64,000 bases of DNA from Hoylesella oralis ATCC 33269 (GCF_000185145.2 NZ_GL833119.1:922668-986667), one strand, 5' to 3'; numbered from the stretch's first letter, positions 27,681-36,583 are shown. Numbers and translations: made by a program. Notes: generated by a model from the sequence alone, not told the origin.

Positions 27681-29018
27681 TCAAACAACGCCTTGTGCCA
27701 TCATTGCATGGGCTACCTTCATAAAGCCGGCAACATTGGCACCTTTCACGTAGTCGATATAGCCGTCGGGTTGCGTGCCGTATTTTACGCACTGTTCGTG
27801 AATGGAGTGCATTATATAGTGCAACTTCTCGTCGACTTCCTGTCCGCTCCAGTGCAGACGAATGGAATTCTGCGTCATTTCAAGGCCCGAAGTTGCTACG
27901 CCTCCCGCGTTTACAGCTTTGCCCGGAGCAAAGAGCTGCTGCGCTTCGACGAACTTAGTTACGGCATCTGCCGTGCATCCCATATTGCTTACCTCGGCCA
28001 CGCAGTCGGGTTTATGTGCCAAAATCATATCGGCATCTTGGCCATTGAGTTCGTTCTGTGTTGCGCAAGTCAGATAGATGTCGGCCTTGCACTCCCAAGG
28101 TTTCTTGCCTTCAACAAACTTCGAGCCCTCGAATTTATCGGCATAAGGCGAACAAATGTCATTGCCTGTTGCACGCAGTTCGAGCATGTATTCTATCTTT
28201 TCGCCGCTGATACCGGCAGGATCATATATATATCCGTCCGGTCCGCTGATGGTTATCACCTTTGCGCCGAGCTCTGTAGCCTTCTTAGCTGCGCCCCATG
28301 CAACGTTTCCGAAGCCGCTGATGACCACACTCTTGCCCTTGATGTCGATATTACGTGTCTGGAGCATCTGGTTTACAAAGTACAGAGCGCCGTAGCCGGT
28401 GGCCTCCGGACGCAGGATAGATCCGCCCCATTCCATGCCTTTACCGGTAAGAACACCTTCCCATTGTGTAGTAAGTTTCTTATACATACCGAAAAGATAA
28501 CCTATTTCTCTGCCCCCTACACCGATGTCGCCTGCCGGTACGTCGACGTTAGGTCCAATATGTCGATACAGTTCTGCCATGAACGATTGGCAGAAACGCA
28601 TTACTTCAGCATCGCTGCGCCCTCTGATCGAGAAGTCTGAACCGCCCTTTGCGCCGCCCATAGGCAAGGTGGTAAGCGCATTCTTGAATGTTTGTTCGAA
28701 GCCTAAGAACTTCATAATCGACAGATTTACCGATGGGTGGAAGCGCAAACCTCCCTTGTACGGGCCTATCGCGCTGTTGAACTGTACACGATAACCTATG
28801 TTTACGTGTACGTCGCCCTTATCGTCTGTCCACGGTACACGGAACATCACAATGCGTTCGGGCTCTACGATGCGCTCGATAATCTTGGCTTTTTCGAACT
28901 CCGGATGTTGGTTGTAAATATCCTTAACGGATAGAAGTACTTCTCTTACAGCTTGTAAGAATTCCGATTCCCCCGGGTGTTTTTGCTCGAGGTTTTGCAT
29001 GATTTTTTCAACTTCCAT
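27681..29018 (-). CDS. gdhA: NADP-type glutamate dehydrogenase
   Basis: This 445-residue cytoplasmic enzyme makes glutamate from 2-oxoglutarate and ammonia. The length is that of the hexameric NADPH-dependent class. Motifs include KGGLRFHPSV (about residues 90-99), PMGGAKGGSDF with the catalytic Lys (about 122-132), and the nucleotide-binding VISGFGNVAWGAA (about 234-246). It has its own strong consensus promoter, listed separately, and a hairpin terminator, so it is a single-gene unit. It is probably the main ammonia-assimilating enzyme. Confidence 0.97.
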   Translation of the reverse strand: MEVEKIMQNLEQKHPGESEFLQAVREVLLSVKDIYNQHPEFEKAKIIERIVEPERIVMFRVPWTDDKGDVHVNIGYRVQFNSAIGPYKGGLRFHPSVNLSIMKFLGFEQTFKNALTTLPMGGAKGGSDFSIRGRSDAEVMRFCQSFMAELYRHIGPNVDVPAGDIGVGGREIGYLFGMYKKLTTQWEGVLTGKGMEWGGSILRPEATGYGALYFVNQMLQTRNIDIKGKSVVISGFGNVAWGAAKKATELGAKVITISGPDGYIYDPAGISGEKIEYMLELRATGNDICSPYADKFEGSKFVEGKKPWECKADIYLTCATQNELNGQDADMILAHKPDCVAEVSNMGCTADAVTKFVEAQQLFAPGKAVNAGGVATSGLEMTQNSIRLHWSGQEVDEKLHYIMHSIHEQCVKYGTQPDGYIDYVKGANVAGFMKVAHAMMAQGVV

Positions 29019-29333
29019 GGTAGTGTAATTTTTTTATAAATGAGTAGTTGTCAAAATGTCAATAACATGTCGCAAATATATATTTTTTATTGATAACCGC
29101 CAAATAATACTTGTTTTTTTTGAGTTTTGGCGTTACACTTTGTAAAGTTTAACCTTTTGTGCTTCTTATTTTAAAAGTGTATCGATGGTATTTATGGTGT
29201 CTATATGTCTTGCATTGCCTATTTAATCCCGTTAGGATGCCTGTATAAGGCGGATAGTGTGCCGTTCGGGTGCGAATACAACAGAAGCAGACCGCTGTTG
29301 AGGGCGGTTTGTTCCTGTCGTATGTGAAATGTT
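29019..29333 (-). other. Gap between metY and gdhA
   Basis: This 315-base gap holds the gdhA promoter (29073-29104). A hairpin of 8 bp, CAGACCGC/GCGGTTTG (29288-29295 with 29303-29310), lies near the end of metY and may terminate it, though no T run follows on the minus strand. No gene is seen. Confidence 0.6.
29073..29104 (-). promoter_or_regulatory. Consensus promoter of gdhA
   Basis: On the minus strand a -33 box TTTG (29104-29101) is followed after 20 bases by the -7 box TATATTTG (29080-29073). This is a perfect match to the Bacteroides sigma-ABfr consensus. The predicted start is near 29067, leaving a leader of about 48 bases. Confidence 0.8.
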
Positions 29334-30617
29334 TCAAAGTTGTGCCAAGGCCTGTTTGAGGTCGTCGATAATATCTTCGGCATCCTCTATTCCCACCGAT
29401 AGGCGTATCAGGTCGGGGGCAATACCGGCTTCGCGCAGCTGTTCGTCGGTTAATTGTCTGTGGGTGTGGCTTGCCGGATGCAGCACGCAAGTGCGGGCAT
29501 CGGCCACATGAGTAACGATGTTGATGAGCTCTAACGAGTCCATAAACCGTATGGCGGTGTCGCGATTGCCTTTCAAACCGAAAGCAATTACGCCGCACGA
29601 GCCGTTGGGAAGATATTTCTGCCCCAGCCGGTAGTCGCTGTCGTCTTTCAAACCGCAGTAATGTATCCACGCCACACGCTTGTCGTCGTGCAGAAATTCG
29701 GCCACTCTTTGAGCGTTCTTGCAGTGTTGCGGCATGCGCAGATGTAGCGTTTCCAGCCCGAGATTAAGCAAGAAAGAGTTCTGAGGAGCCGGTATAGAGC
29801 CGAGATCACGCATGAGTTGAGCCACGAGTTTAGTGATGTATCCCAGTTTGCCGAATGCTTCGGTGTAAATAAGTCCGTGGTATGAGTCGTCCGGAGTGCA
29901 TAGTCCCGGGTATTTCTCGGCATGTGCTTGCCAGTCGAAGTTACCGCTGTCTACAACTACGCCGCCCACCTGCGTGGCATGCCCGTCCATATATTTGGTG
30001 GTAGAGTGGGTAACAATGTCGCATCCCCACTCGAAGGGGCGGCAGTTGACGGGCGTTGCGAAGGTGTTGTCTATCAAAAGAGGCACGTTATTCCTATGGG
30101 CTATGCGTGCAAACTTCTCTATGTCGAGCACACGGCAGCTCGGGTTAGAGATGGTTTCTCCAAAAACAAGCTTGGTATTCGGGCGGAATAACCGCTGTAT
30201 ATCTTCTTCCGAAGCATCCGGACCGACGAATGTACACTCTATGCCCAGTTTTTTCAGCGTTACTCCGAACAGGTTGTAAGTGCCTCCGTATATCTCGTTA
30301 GAGGCGATGATGTGGTCGCCCGCCTCGCATATATTGAACACAGCGTAGAAGTTGGCAGCCTGTCCGCTGGAGGTGAGCACGGCACCTATGCCTCCTTCAA
30401 GGGCAGCTATTTTCCTTGCAACGGCATCATTGGTGGGATTTTGCAGGCGTGTATAGAAGTAACCTTCTTTCTTTAAGTCGAACAGCATGGCCATTTCTTC
30501 GCTGTTGTCGTACTTGAAAGTAGTGCTTTGTATGATGGGCAATACGCGCGGTTCCCCGTTTTGGGGCTCCCATCCTGCCTGTACGCATAGGGTGGCCAGT
30601 CTCTTTTCTTTCTTCAT
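29334..30617 (-). CDS. metY: O-acetylhomoserine sulfhydrylase (MetY-type)
   Basis: This PLP enzyme of the Cys/Met-metabolism family makes homocysteine from O-acetylhomoserine and sulfide. The PLP lysine is in HSTTKYMDGH, the phosphate-binding SSGQAAN is at about residues 78-84, and RLQNPTNDAVA is characteristic. I chose the ATG at 30617 (MKKEKRLATL, 427 residues), because a promoter-like sequence at 30645-30676 overlaps the longer start at 30647. The length and motifs fit MetY rather than MetB. It is a monocistronic minus-strand gene. Confidence 0.93.
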   Translation of the reverse strand: MKKEKRLATLCVQAGWEPQNGEPRVLPIIQSTTFKYDNSEEMAMLFDLKKEGYFYTRLQNPTNDAVARKIAALEGGIGAVLTSSGQAANFYAVFNICEAGDHIIASNEIYGGTYNLFGVTLKKLGIECTFVGPDASEEDIQRLFRPNTKLVFGETISNPSCRVLDIEKFARIAHRNNVPLLIDNTFATPVNCRPFEWGCDIVTHSTTKYMDGHATQVGGVVVDSGNFDWQAHAEKYPGLCTPDDSYHGLIYTEAFGKLGYITKLVAQLMRDLGSIPAPQNSFLLNLGLETLHLRMPQHCKNAQRVAEFLHDDKRVAWIHYCGLKDDSDYRLGQKYLPNGSCGVIAFGLKGNRDTAIRFMDSLELINIVTHVADARTCVLHPASHTHRQLTDEQLREAGIAPDLIRLSVGIEDAEDIIDDLKQALAQL

Positions 30618-30644
30618 TTTTTCGGTTTTTGTTGATATTTTATG

Positions 30645-30676
30645 CAAAATAAACGCTTTTTGTCCATATAAACAAG
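30645..30676 (-). promoter_or_regulatory. Possible promoter of metY
   Basis: On the minus strand CTTG (30676-30673) is followed after 20 bases by TTATTTTG (30652-30645), one mismatch from TAnnTTTG. It would start the mRNA near 30639, which supports the shorter metY start at 30617. Confidence 0.4.
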
Positions 30677-30679
30677 AAC

Positions 30680-30769
30680 TTTTTACACTTCTGCAGTTAT
30701 CATACCTTTGCCGTTAATCTTTTATAACTAAAAAGATGACGGAGGTTATACTGTGATGCTATATCTTTG
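30680..30769 (+). promoter_or_regulatory. Tandem promoter elements before the Cys-rich gene
   Basis: One promoter candidate has TTTT at 30680-30683, 19 bases, and TACCTTTG at 30703-30710. A second -7 box TATCTTTG is at 30762-30769 without a clear -33 element. Between them CCGT-ATCTTTT (30711-30723) can pair with AAAAGAT-ACGG (30731-30742). The hairpin could be an operator or a small leader structure. Confidence 0.4.
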
Positions 30770-30800
30770 CAATCGAGTTTTTAATTCAATAAATAGTAAT

Positions 30801-31094
30801 ATGAAGAAGTTAATTTTAAGTGCAACGATGGCTGTAGCCATGTTGTGTATGAGCGTCGGCGCGAATGCGCAAGATGCCAAGAATAAGGGAAATGAGAAGA
30901 AAACAGAGCAAACTTGCTGCAAGAAAAATAAGGGTTGCGGGCAGAAAGAGTGCGATAAAGCCAAGAAAGAGTGTAAGGGTTCTGCTTGCAACGAGGCCGG
31001 AAAGCAAGAATGCAAGGAGCAGGGAAAGGCTCCGTGCTGCAATTCTTCTAAGAAAAAAGCAGCCGATAAAAAGATGAAAAAAGAAAAGATGTAA
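30801..31094 (+). CDS. Small cysteine- and lysine-rich exported protein
   Basis: This gene encodes about 97 residues from the ATG at 30801; the frame opening at 30753 is not needed. A signal peptide (MKKLILSATMAVAMLCMSVGANAQ) is followed by a ~73-residue mature part with nine Cys, many as CC or spaced KxCxx units, embedded in Lys-rich sequence. The pattern resembles metal-binding or disulfide-rich envelope proteins, but no family is recognised. It lacks a hydrophobic core, so the mature part is either disulfide- or metal-stabilised or disordered. Confidence 0.75.
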   Translation: MKKLILSATMAVAMLCMSVGANAQDAKNKGNEKKTEQTCCKKNKGCGQKECDKAKKECKGSACNEAGKQECKEQGKAPCCNSSKKKAADKKMKKEKM

Positions 31095-31341
31095 TTCTGT
31101 TTCGGCACAACTACCGTACACATATTTATATAAGGCGCACCTTTAGGCCATACCGTAATTCGGTTGTAAGCCAAGAGGATGTGCCTTGTTTATTGTATGT
31201 TTTATCCATGTTGCGGTATAATTCTTGTCGAAATGTTCGCTTGTTCCGCCGTTTTTGTGTAAGTTTGTGGCAGTTAAGTGGCAATGCTTGCGACAGTTTT
31301 AGCATGCTGTTGCTGTGGATTTTAATAGGAATATCGGTTTT

Positions 31342-34299
31342 ATGAATGAGAACAATCCCGAACAATGGAATAAGTTTTATCTGAAAGACGTCACGTTTGT
31401 CAACTTGATGTTGCGCCGTATATATAATGTATTGATAGTGGCTAACCCTTACGATGCATTCATGTTGGAAGACGACGGGCGCGTAGAAGAGAAGATATAC
31501 AATGAGTATATGGAACTCGGACTGCGCTATCCGCCCATGTTTACGCAGGTAAGTACAACGGAAGAAGCGGCAAAAGTGCTCAGTACAACCAACATAGATT
31601 TGGTGATATGCATGCCGGGTACGGCCGATAACGACGCATTCAGTGTGGCACGTTCCATCAAGGCAGACTTCCCGCATATCCATTGCGTAGTGCTCACACC
31701 GTTCTCTCACGGCATTACCAAGCGCATGGAAAACGAGGATTTGAGTATCTTCGATTACGTTTTCTGCTGGTTGGGAAACACTAATCTTATTCTTTCGATC
31801 ATCAAACTTATCGAGGATAAGATGAACATAGAGCACGATATCAAGGAAGGGGGTGTGCAAATGATCCTGCTCGTAGAGGACAGTATCCGCTTTTACTCGT
31901 CCATTCTCCCCAACTTGTACAGCTATATATTGCTGCAAAGTCAAAATTTAGCGAGCGAAGCCCTTAATAAACACATCGCTACATTGCGCATGCGTGGTCG
32001 CCCGAAGGTAGTTTTAGCGCGCAATTATGAAGAAGCGATGGACTTTTATAGTAGGTATAGCGATAATACACTGGGCGTTATCAGCGACGCAAGGTTCCCT
32101 GTAAACGGGAAAAAAGACGCTGAAGCCGGCCTGAAACTGCTGCGTGCCATCCGTGCCAAGGACGAGTATGTGCCGTTGATTATGGAAAGTTCGGAGTCAT
32201 CTAACCGACAGAAAGCCGAAGCAGAGGGCTTCAAATTCGTCGACAAGAACTCTAAAAAGATCAGTGTCGACCTGCGTAACATCATTGAAGAGCACATGGG
32301 ATTCGGCGATTTCATCTTTCGAGATCCGAAAACCCATGCGGAGATCATGCGCGTACACTCGCTGAAAGAGTTACAGGATAATATTTTTAAGATACCGGAT
32401 GACTCAATGCTCTATCATATCTCGCGTAATCATATGAGCCGTTGGCTCAGTGCGCGGGCGATATTCCCCGTGTCGGCTTTCCTTAAGAATGTCACATGGC
32501 ACAAATTACAAGATGTGGATGCGCACCGAAAGATTATCTTCGATGCCATTGTGCAGTATCGCCACATGAAGAACATCGGCGTTGTAGCGGTTTTCGATCG
32601 CCTTAAATTCGATAAATACGCCCACTTTGCCCGTATCGGCGAGGGCTCTTTGGGCGGCAAGGGGCGCGGTTTGGCGTTTCTTGACAATGTGGTGAAGATG
32701 CATCCGGAGTTCAACCAACACGAAGGGGCTACCGTTCAAATACCGAAAACCCTTGTGCTTTGTACCGATCTCTTCGATCGGTTCATGGATCAGAATAACC
32801 TTTATCAGATTGCATTGAGCGATGCTTCCGACGACGAAATACTCGAACACTTCTTGAAGGCACAGCTTCCAGACTCGCTAATTGCCGATTTCTTTACCTT
32901 CTTCGAGGCAACCAAGACACCTATAGCCATCCGTTCGAGCTCGCTGTTGGAGGATGCACACTACCAACCCTTTGCAGGTGTTTATTCTACTTATATGATT
33001 CCTTACCTCGACGACCGCTACACGATGCTGCAAATGCTTGCTTGCGCCATCAAAGGAGTGTATGCCTCGGTGTTCTATCGCGACTCTAAAGCCTATATGA
33101 CTGCTACGAGTAACGTGATCGATCAGGAGAAAATGGCGGTTATTTTGCAAGAGGTAGTGGGCAAACAGTATGGAGATCATTTCTATCCCAATATCAGCGG
33201 AGTGCTTCGTTCGCTCAATTATTATCCGATAGGCGATGAAACTGCCGAAGACGGAATTGCCTCCTTGGCGCTCGGTTTGGGGAAATACATCGTTGATGGG
33301 GGGCAGACGTTGCGGGTATCTCCCTATCATCCCGCCCAAATATTGCAGACCTCGGAGCTCGATATCGCCCTTCGTGAGACACAGACACAGTTTTATGCAC
33401 TCGATATGAAGCATGTCGGCAACGATTTCAAGGTCGACGACGGCTTCAATATCCTTAAACTGAAGGTGAAAGATGCCGAGGCCGACGGCTCTCTGAACTA
33501 CATCGCGTCGACCTATGATCCCTATGATCAGGTGATACGCGACGGCCTTTACGAAGGCGGACGCAAGATAATCTCGTTCTGCGGCGTGCTTCAACAAGGC
33601 GTATTCCCGCTGCCCGAAATTCTTCAAATGTCTATGAAATACGGTTCGGAAGCCATGAAACGTCCGGTAGAAATAGAGTTTGCCTGCAATCTGAACGACG
33701 ACAAGACGGGCGAGTTCTACCTTCTGCAGATACGACCGATTGTAGACAGCAAGCAAATACTTGACGAAGATCTCTCGAAGATTGCCGATGAACGTTGCTT
33801 GCTACGCTCTCATAACTCGCTCGGACAGGGTGTCAGCGAAGACGTAACGGATGTTGTGTACGTGAAAACAGACGATCAATTCTCGGCAATGAATAATCCT
33901 GCCATCGCTGCAGATATCGAACAGATGAACCGAAAGTTTCTTGCATCGGGCACGAACTATGTGCTCATCGGCCCCGGACGGTGGGGTTCGAGCGATTATT
34001 GGTTAGGTATACCCGTGAAATGGCCCCATATCAGCGGAGCAAGAGTTATTGTTGAAGTGGCTCTGAAGAACTATCGTGTGGATCCGAGTCAAGGAACACA
34101 CTTCTTTCAGAACCTAACCAGCTTCGGTGTAGGTTACTTTACCATCGACGAGAGCCGTGGTACAGGACTGTATAACAAGGCAATTCTCGACGAAATGCCC
34201 GCTGTTGAAGAGACGAAGTTCATACGTCATGTGCGCTTCGACCGTCCGCTTAAAATCATGATGGATGGCAAGAAACAGGAAGGAGTGGTACTTCTGTAA
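31342..34299 (+). CDS. Two-receiver / PEP-synthase-like ATP-grasp fusion protein
   Basis: This 985-residue protein (from the ATG at 31342; a GTG at 31315 would add nine residues) begins with two receiver-like domains. The first (about 25-165) lacks a clear acceptor Asp; the second (about 170-325) has LLVEDS, an acceptor-type Asp249 in VISDARFP and a MESSES/KNSKK end. Residues ~430-800 match the pyruvate phosphate dikinase/PEP synthase ATP-binding domain: LGGKGRGLA (Lys440), AIRSSS (Arg531) and LLQIRP (Gln796-Arg798). The swivelling phosphohistidine and PEP-binding barrel domains are absent. A C-terminal domain has GPGRWGSSD (877-885). Its role is unknown; a signal-controlled phosphotransfer or ATP-sensing role is inferred. 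Confidence 0.85.
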   Translation: MNENNPEQWNKFYLKDVTFVNLMLRRIYNVLIVANPYDAFMLEDDGRVEEKIYNEYMELGLRYPPMFTQVSTTEEAAKVLSTTNIDLVICMPGTADNDAFSVARSIKADFPHIHCVVLTPFSHGITKRMENEDLSIFDYVFCWLGNTNLILSIIKLIEDKMNIEHDIKEGGVQMILLVEDSIRFYSSILPNLYSYILLQSQNLASEALNKHIATLRMRGRPKVVLARNYEEAMDFYSRYSDNTLGVISDARFPVNGKKDAEAGLKLLRAIRAKDEYVPLIMESSESSNRQKAEAEGFKFVDKNSKKISVDLRNIIEEHMGFGDFIFRDPKTHAEIMRVHSLKELQDNIFKIPDDSMLYHISRNHMSRWLSARAIFPVSAFLKNVTWHKLQDVDAHRKIIFDAIVQYRHMKNIGVVAVFDRLKFDKYAHFARIGEGSLGGKGRGLAFLDNVVKMHPEFNQHEGATVQIPKTLVLCTDLFDRFMDQNNLYQIALSDASDDEILEHFLKAQLPDSLIADFFTFFEATKTPIAIRSSSLLEDAHYQPFAGVYSTYMIPYLDDRYTMLQMLACAIKGVYASVFYRDSKAYMTATSNVIDQEKMAVILQEVVGKQYGDHFYPNISGVLRSLNYYPIGDETAEDGIASLALGLGKYIVDGGQTLRVSPYHPAQILQTSELDIALRETQTQFYALDMKHVGNDFKVDDGFNILKLKVKDAEADGSLNYIASTYDPYDQVIRDGLYEGGRKIISFCGVLQQGVFPLPEILQMSMKYGSEAMKRPVEIEFACNLNDDKTGEFYLLQIRPIVDSKQILDEDLSKIADERCLLRSHNSLGQGVSEDVTDVVYVKTDDQFSAMNNPAIAADIEQMNRKFLASGTNYVLIGPGRWGSSDYWLGIPVKWPHISGARVIVEVALKNYRVDPSQGTHFFQNLTSFGVGYFTIDESRGTGLYNKAILDEMPAVEETKFIRHVRFDRPLKIMMDGKKQEGVVLL

Positions 34300-34362
34300 A
34301 TAACACTTGTGCTTGATTTAAATCAAGAAAGCAACGCTTATTGGAAATAATACAATAAAATG

Positions 34363-34394
34363 TTTGAGATATATGTATAATCTGTATATCTTTG
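34363..34394 (+). promoter_or_regulatory. Consensus promoter of a short transcript
   Basis: TTTG at 34363-34366 is followed after exactly 20 bases by TATCTTTG at 34387-34394. This is a full match to the Bacteroides consensus. The predicted transcription start is near 34400. Confidence 0.75.
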
Positions 34395-34399
34395 CATTG

Positions 34400-34461
34400 T
34401 GTTTTTCATGGTATTAGATTTAAGGTTAACAAAGATTGGACTACAGCGGTAGTCCTTTTTT
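34400..34461 (+). ncRNA. Candidate ~60-nt RNA or attenuated leader
   Basis: The region between the consensus promoter and the terminator would give an RNA of about 60 bases. It contains an ATG at 34408 opening a 14-codon frame (MVLDLRLTKIGLQR) whose TAG (34450-34452) lies inside the terminator stem. It could be a small regulatory RNA, or a leader with an attenuator for the MutS-like gene. No Shine-Dalgarno sequence precedes the ATG. The boundaries are predicted, not measured. Confidence 0.55.
34438..34461 (+). terminator. Intrinsic terminator of the short transcript
   Basis: GGACTAC (34438-34444) pairs with GTAGTCC (34449-34455) across a 4-base loop, followed directly by six T. The form is textbook. 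Confidence 0.8.
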
Positions 34462-34783
34462 ATGTCCTTACGTTTCGGCCGTGCTGTCGGTGTGTTGCCG
34501 CCACAGTGTGCAAACATCGTTTTTGTTCTTTTCGTATGCTTGGAATAGAAGTGCCTCGGATGCCCGATAAAAGGCAAGTCTGAGGTGCATAGGAGTGCTG
34601 CCTGTTGATGACAGACGGTATATGTAATACAAACGAACCATCTGTAACAAGCCATAACAAAGTCTTAAAAAAACGAAAATGAACGGTCCCTATATGTTTT
34701 ATTTCTTATTTTTGCGTTGCGTTACGCAATCTGCCATCGAAGGCGGTTGCCACGTTTTCCACCTGTAAATCAAAAGAACATCA

Positions 34784-36583
34784 ATGGATTTAAAGATATT
34801 TTACATAGACAGGACAGATGCCTTGGCCGGAGAAATAGCAGCGCTTAAAAGGAAAAACCGCGGATTTGTTTCCGGAGAAATCATCTTCTTCTTGGCAATG
34901 ATAGCCTTTGCAGTGCTCTATACCGTGACAGATTGGGGCGCTGTGTTGCCCGTTTTGGCAGTGTTGTCGGCCGCTGCATACCTCGCAGTCCGCCGTTTAG
35001 ATGTGATTAACAGTGAGAAAATCGAGGCCAAAAGCAGTCTGTTGAAAGTCTATAAGCACGAAATAGCGTATCATGAGGGCGATTACAGCGCGTTCGGCAC
35101 CGGCAGCAAATACATAGATGCGCACCATCCGTTCTCGTTCGATTTAGATATATTCGGTCCACAATCGCTGTTTAATCGTATCGACCGTACTGTTACCACG
35201 GGTGGGAGCGACCGTTTAGCGGCATTGTTGGGTGCAGAACACGAAGCCGGACAGGGCGAAATAGAGCGGATAACGCGGCAGAAAGAAGCGATAAACGAAC
35301 TTGCCGAGATGGAAACATGGCGGGCGCAGTTCATCTCCATCGGGCAGACGACGGGCGGAAAGATAGATTCTTCGGCCATCGGTAAGGCTTACGATCGGAT
35401 CAGTACCGCCGGAATACCGTCGTTTGTGGGCAGTATACCGGTGTTGGTTGCGGCTTGTATGGCCATTGCAGGGATATGGTTGGCGACCATTCTGCCTTTC
35501 TTTACATCGATGAGCGGTAATGTTGCCGTTACTTGGGGCGTGGCGCAGTTCGTCATTGTGTACCTATTGTGCTCGAAACCTCTGCGGATCATCGGCAAAT
35601 CCGTAGGTGTGTTGCACGAACATTTGCAGGCCTATGTGCGTTTGATACGCCTTGTATCGGGCACAGAACTTAGAGCCGAAGTTAATCTGTCGATAGTCCG
35701 TCGGCTGCAAACGGCATCCGCATCGTTCGATAGATTGGAAGATATCCTCAACGGACTCGACCGCCGCGGCAACATTCTCGGCATGATACTCTTCGATACT
35801 TTTATGCTTAGCGATCTTTTCTTGGTGCGACGTTTCCTGAAATGGCAACGCCTGTATATGTCGCAGGTAATGGAATGGGTAGACGAAGTGAGCCTTATCG
35901 ACGCATTGGTGTCGATGGCAACGTTCAAATACAACGAACCTGACGGCACGGAAGCGCAACTTACAGACACCGAAACGGTGGTGTATGAGGCACGCGGACT
36001 GTATCATCCGTTCTTGGGAGCAAAGGCCGTGCGTAACGATTTTACGGTAGAAGACGGCCGTTACTATATTATTACGGGCGCCAACATGGCGGGCAAGAGC
36101 ACTTTCCTGCGTTCTATCGGCATCAATTATGTGCTTGCAATGAACGGAATGCCTGTGTTTGCCGACAGTATGAAGGTTTCCATTTACCGCATCTTCAGCA
36201 GTATGCGCACCACAGACGACTTGTCTAACGGCATTTCATACTTCAATGCCGAGTTGTTGAGGCTCAAACAACTCATCGAATACTGCCGACACAGCAGACG
36301 TACACTCATCATTCTCGACGAGATATTGAAAGGAACGAACTCGTTAGATAAGCTCAACGGCTCGCGTTTGTTTTTGGATTATATCTCTCATTTGCCCGTC
36401 AGCGGCGTGATAGCCACTCATGATCTGGAGCTTTCCAAGATGAGTGAGGAGCATCCGAGGCACTTCTATAATTATTGTTTCGAAATAGAACTGGCAGAAC
36501 ACATTACCTATACTTATAAAATAACGCCCGGAGTGGCGCGTAATCAGAATGCTACATTCTTGCTGAAAAGCATATTGCAATAG
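34784..36583 (+). CDS. Membrane-anchored MutS-like ATPase
   Basis: This 599-residue protein has a MutS-type ABC ATPase at its C-terminus: Walker A GANMAGKST at residues 432-440 and Walker B with Asp512-Glu513 in LIILDEI, plus a THDLELS switch. The middle part resembles the MutS lever/clamp helices. It lacks the N-terminal mismatch-recognition domain with the Phe-x-Glu motif and the Smr nuclease domain of MutS2. Two hydrophobic pairs, about residues 30-68 and 214-262, predict membrane anchoring. It is therefore unlikely to be the mismatch-repair MutS. Such proteins are known in Bacteroidota, but their function is not established. Confidence 0.85.
   Translation: MDLKIFYIDRTDALAGEIAALKRKNRGFVSGEIIFFLAMIAFAVLYTVTDWGAVLPVLAVLSAAAYLAVRRLDVINSEKIEAKSSLLKVYKHEIAYHEGDYSAFGTGSKYIDAHHPFSFDLDIFGPQSLFNRIDRTVTTGGSDRLAALLGAEHEAGQGEIERITRQKEAINELAEMETWRAQFISIGQTTGGKIDSSAIGKAYDRISTAGIPSFVGSIPVLVAACMAIAGIWLATILPFFTSMSGNVAVTWGVAQFVIVYLLCSKPLRIIGKSVGVLHEHLQAYVRLIRLVSGTELRAEVNLSIVRRLQTASASFDRLEDILNGLDRRGNILGMILFDTFMLSDLFLVRRFLKWQRLYMSQVMEWVDEVSLIDALVSMATFKYNEPDGTEAQLTDTETVVYEARGLYHPFLGAKAVRNDFTVEDGRYYIITGANMAGKSTFLRSIGINYVLAMNGMPVFADSMKVSIYRIFSSMRTTDDLSNGISYFNAELLRLKQLIEYCRHSRRTLIILDEILKGTNSLDKLNGSRLFLDYISHLPVSGVIATHDLELSKMSEEHPRHFYNYCFEIELAEHITYTYKITPGVARNQNATFLLKSILQ

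Larger units (their letters stand above)
34300..34783 (+). other. Non-coding gap with a candidate small RNA
   Basis: This 484-base gap contains a consensus promoter (34363-34394) and a terminator (34438-34461) that bound a ~60-base transcript, described separately. After the terminator lies a stretch with several short complementary segments, for example GTGCCTC/GAGGTGC at 34550-34580. A -7 box TATTTTTG at 34707-34714 precedes the MutS-like gene. Short minus-strand frames here have no support. Confidence 0.6.

Noticed and set aside
27678..28640. 320-residue plus-strand frame opposite gdhA
   Set aside because: It is a shadow of gdhA; no conserved motifs or start context.
31126..31944. 272-residue minus-strand frame at the start of the receiver/PEP-synthase fusion
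   Set aside because: It is antisense to the fusion protein, with no recognisable domain.
34338..34655. 105-residue minus-strand frame in the 34.3-34.8 kb gap
   Set aside because: It overlaps the promoter, short RNA and terminator, has no ribosome-binding sequence, and its predicted protein shows no recognisable feature.
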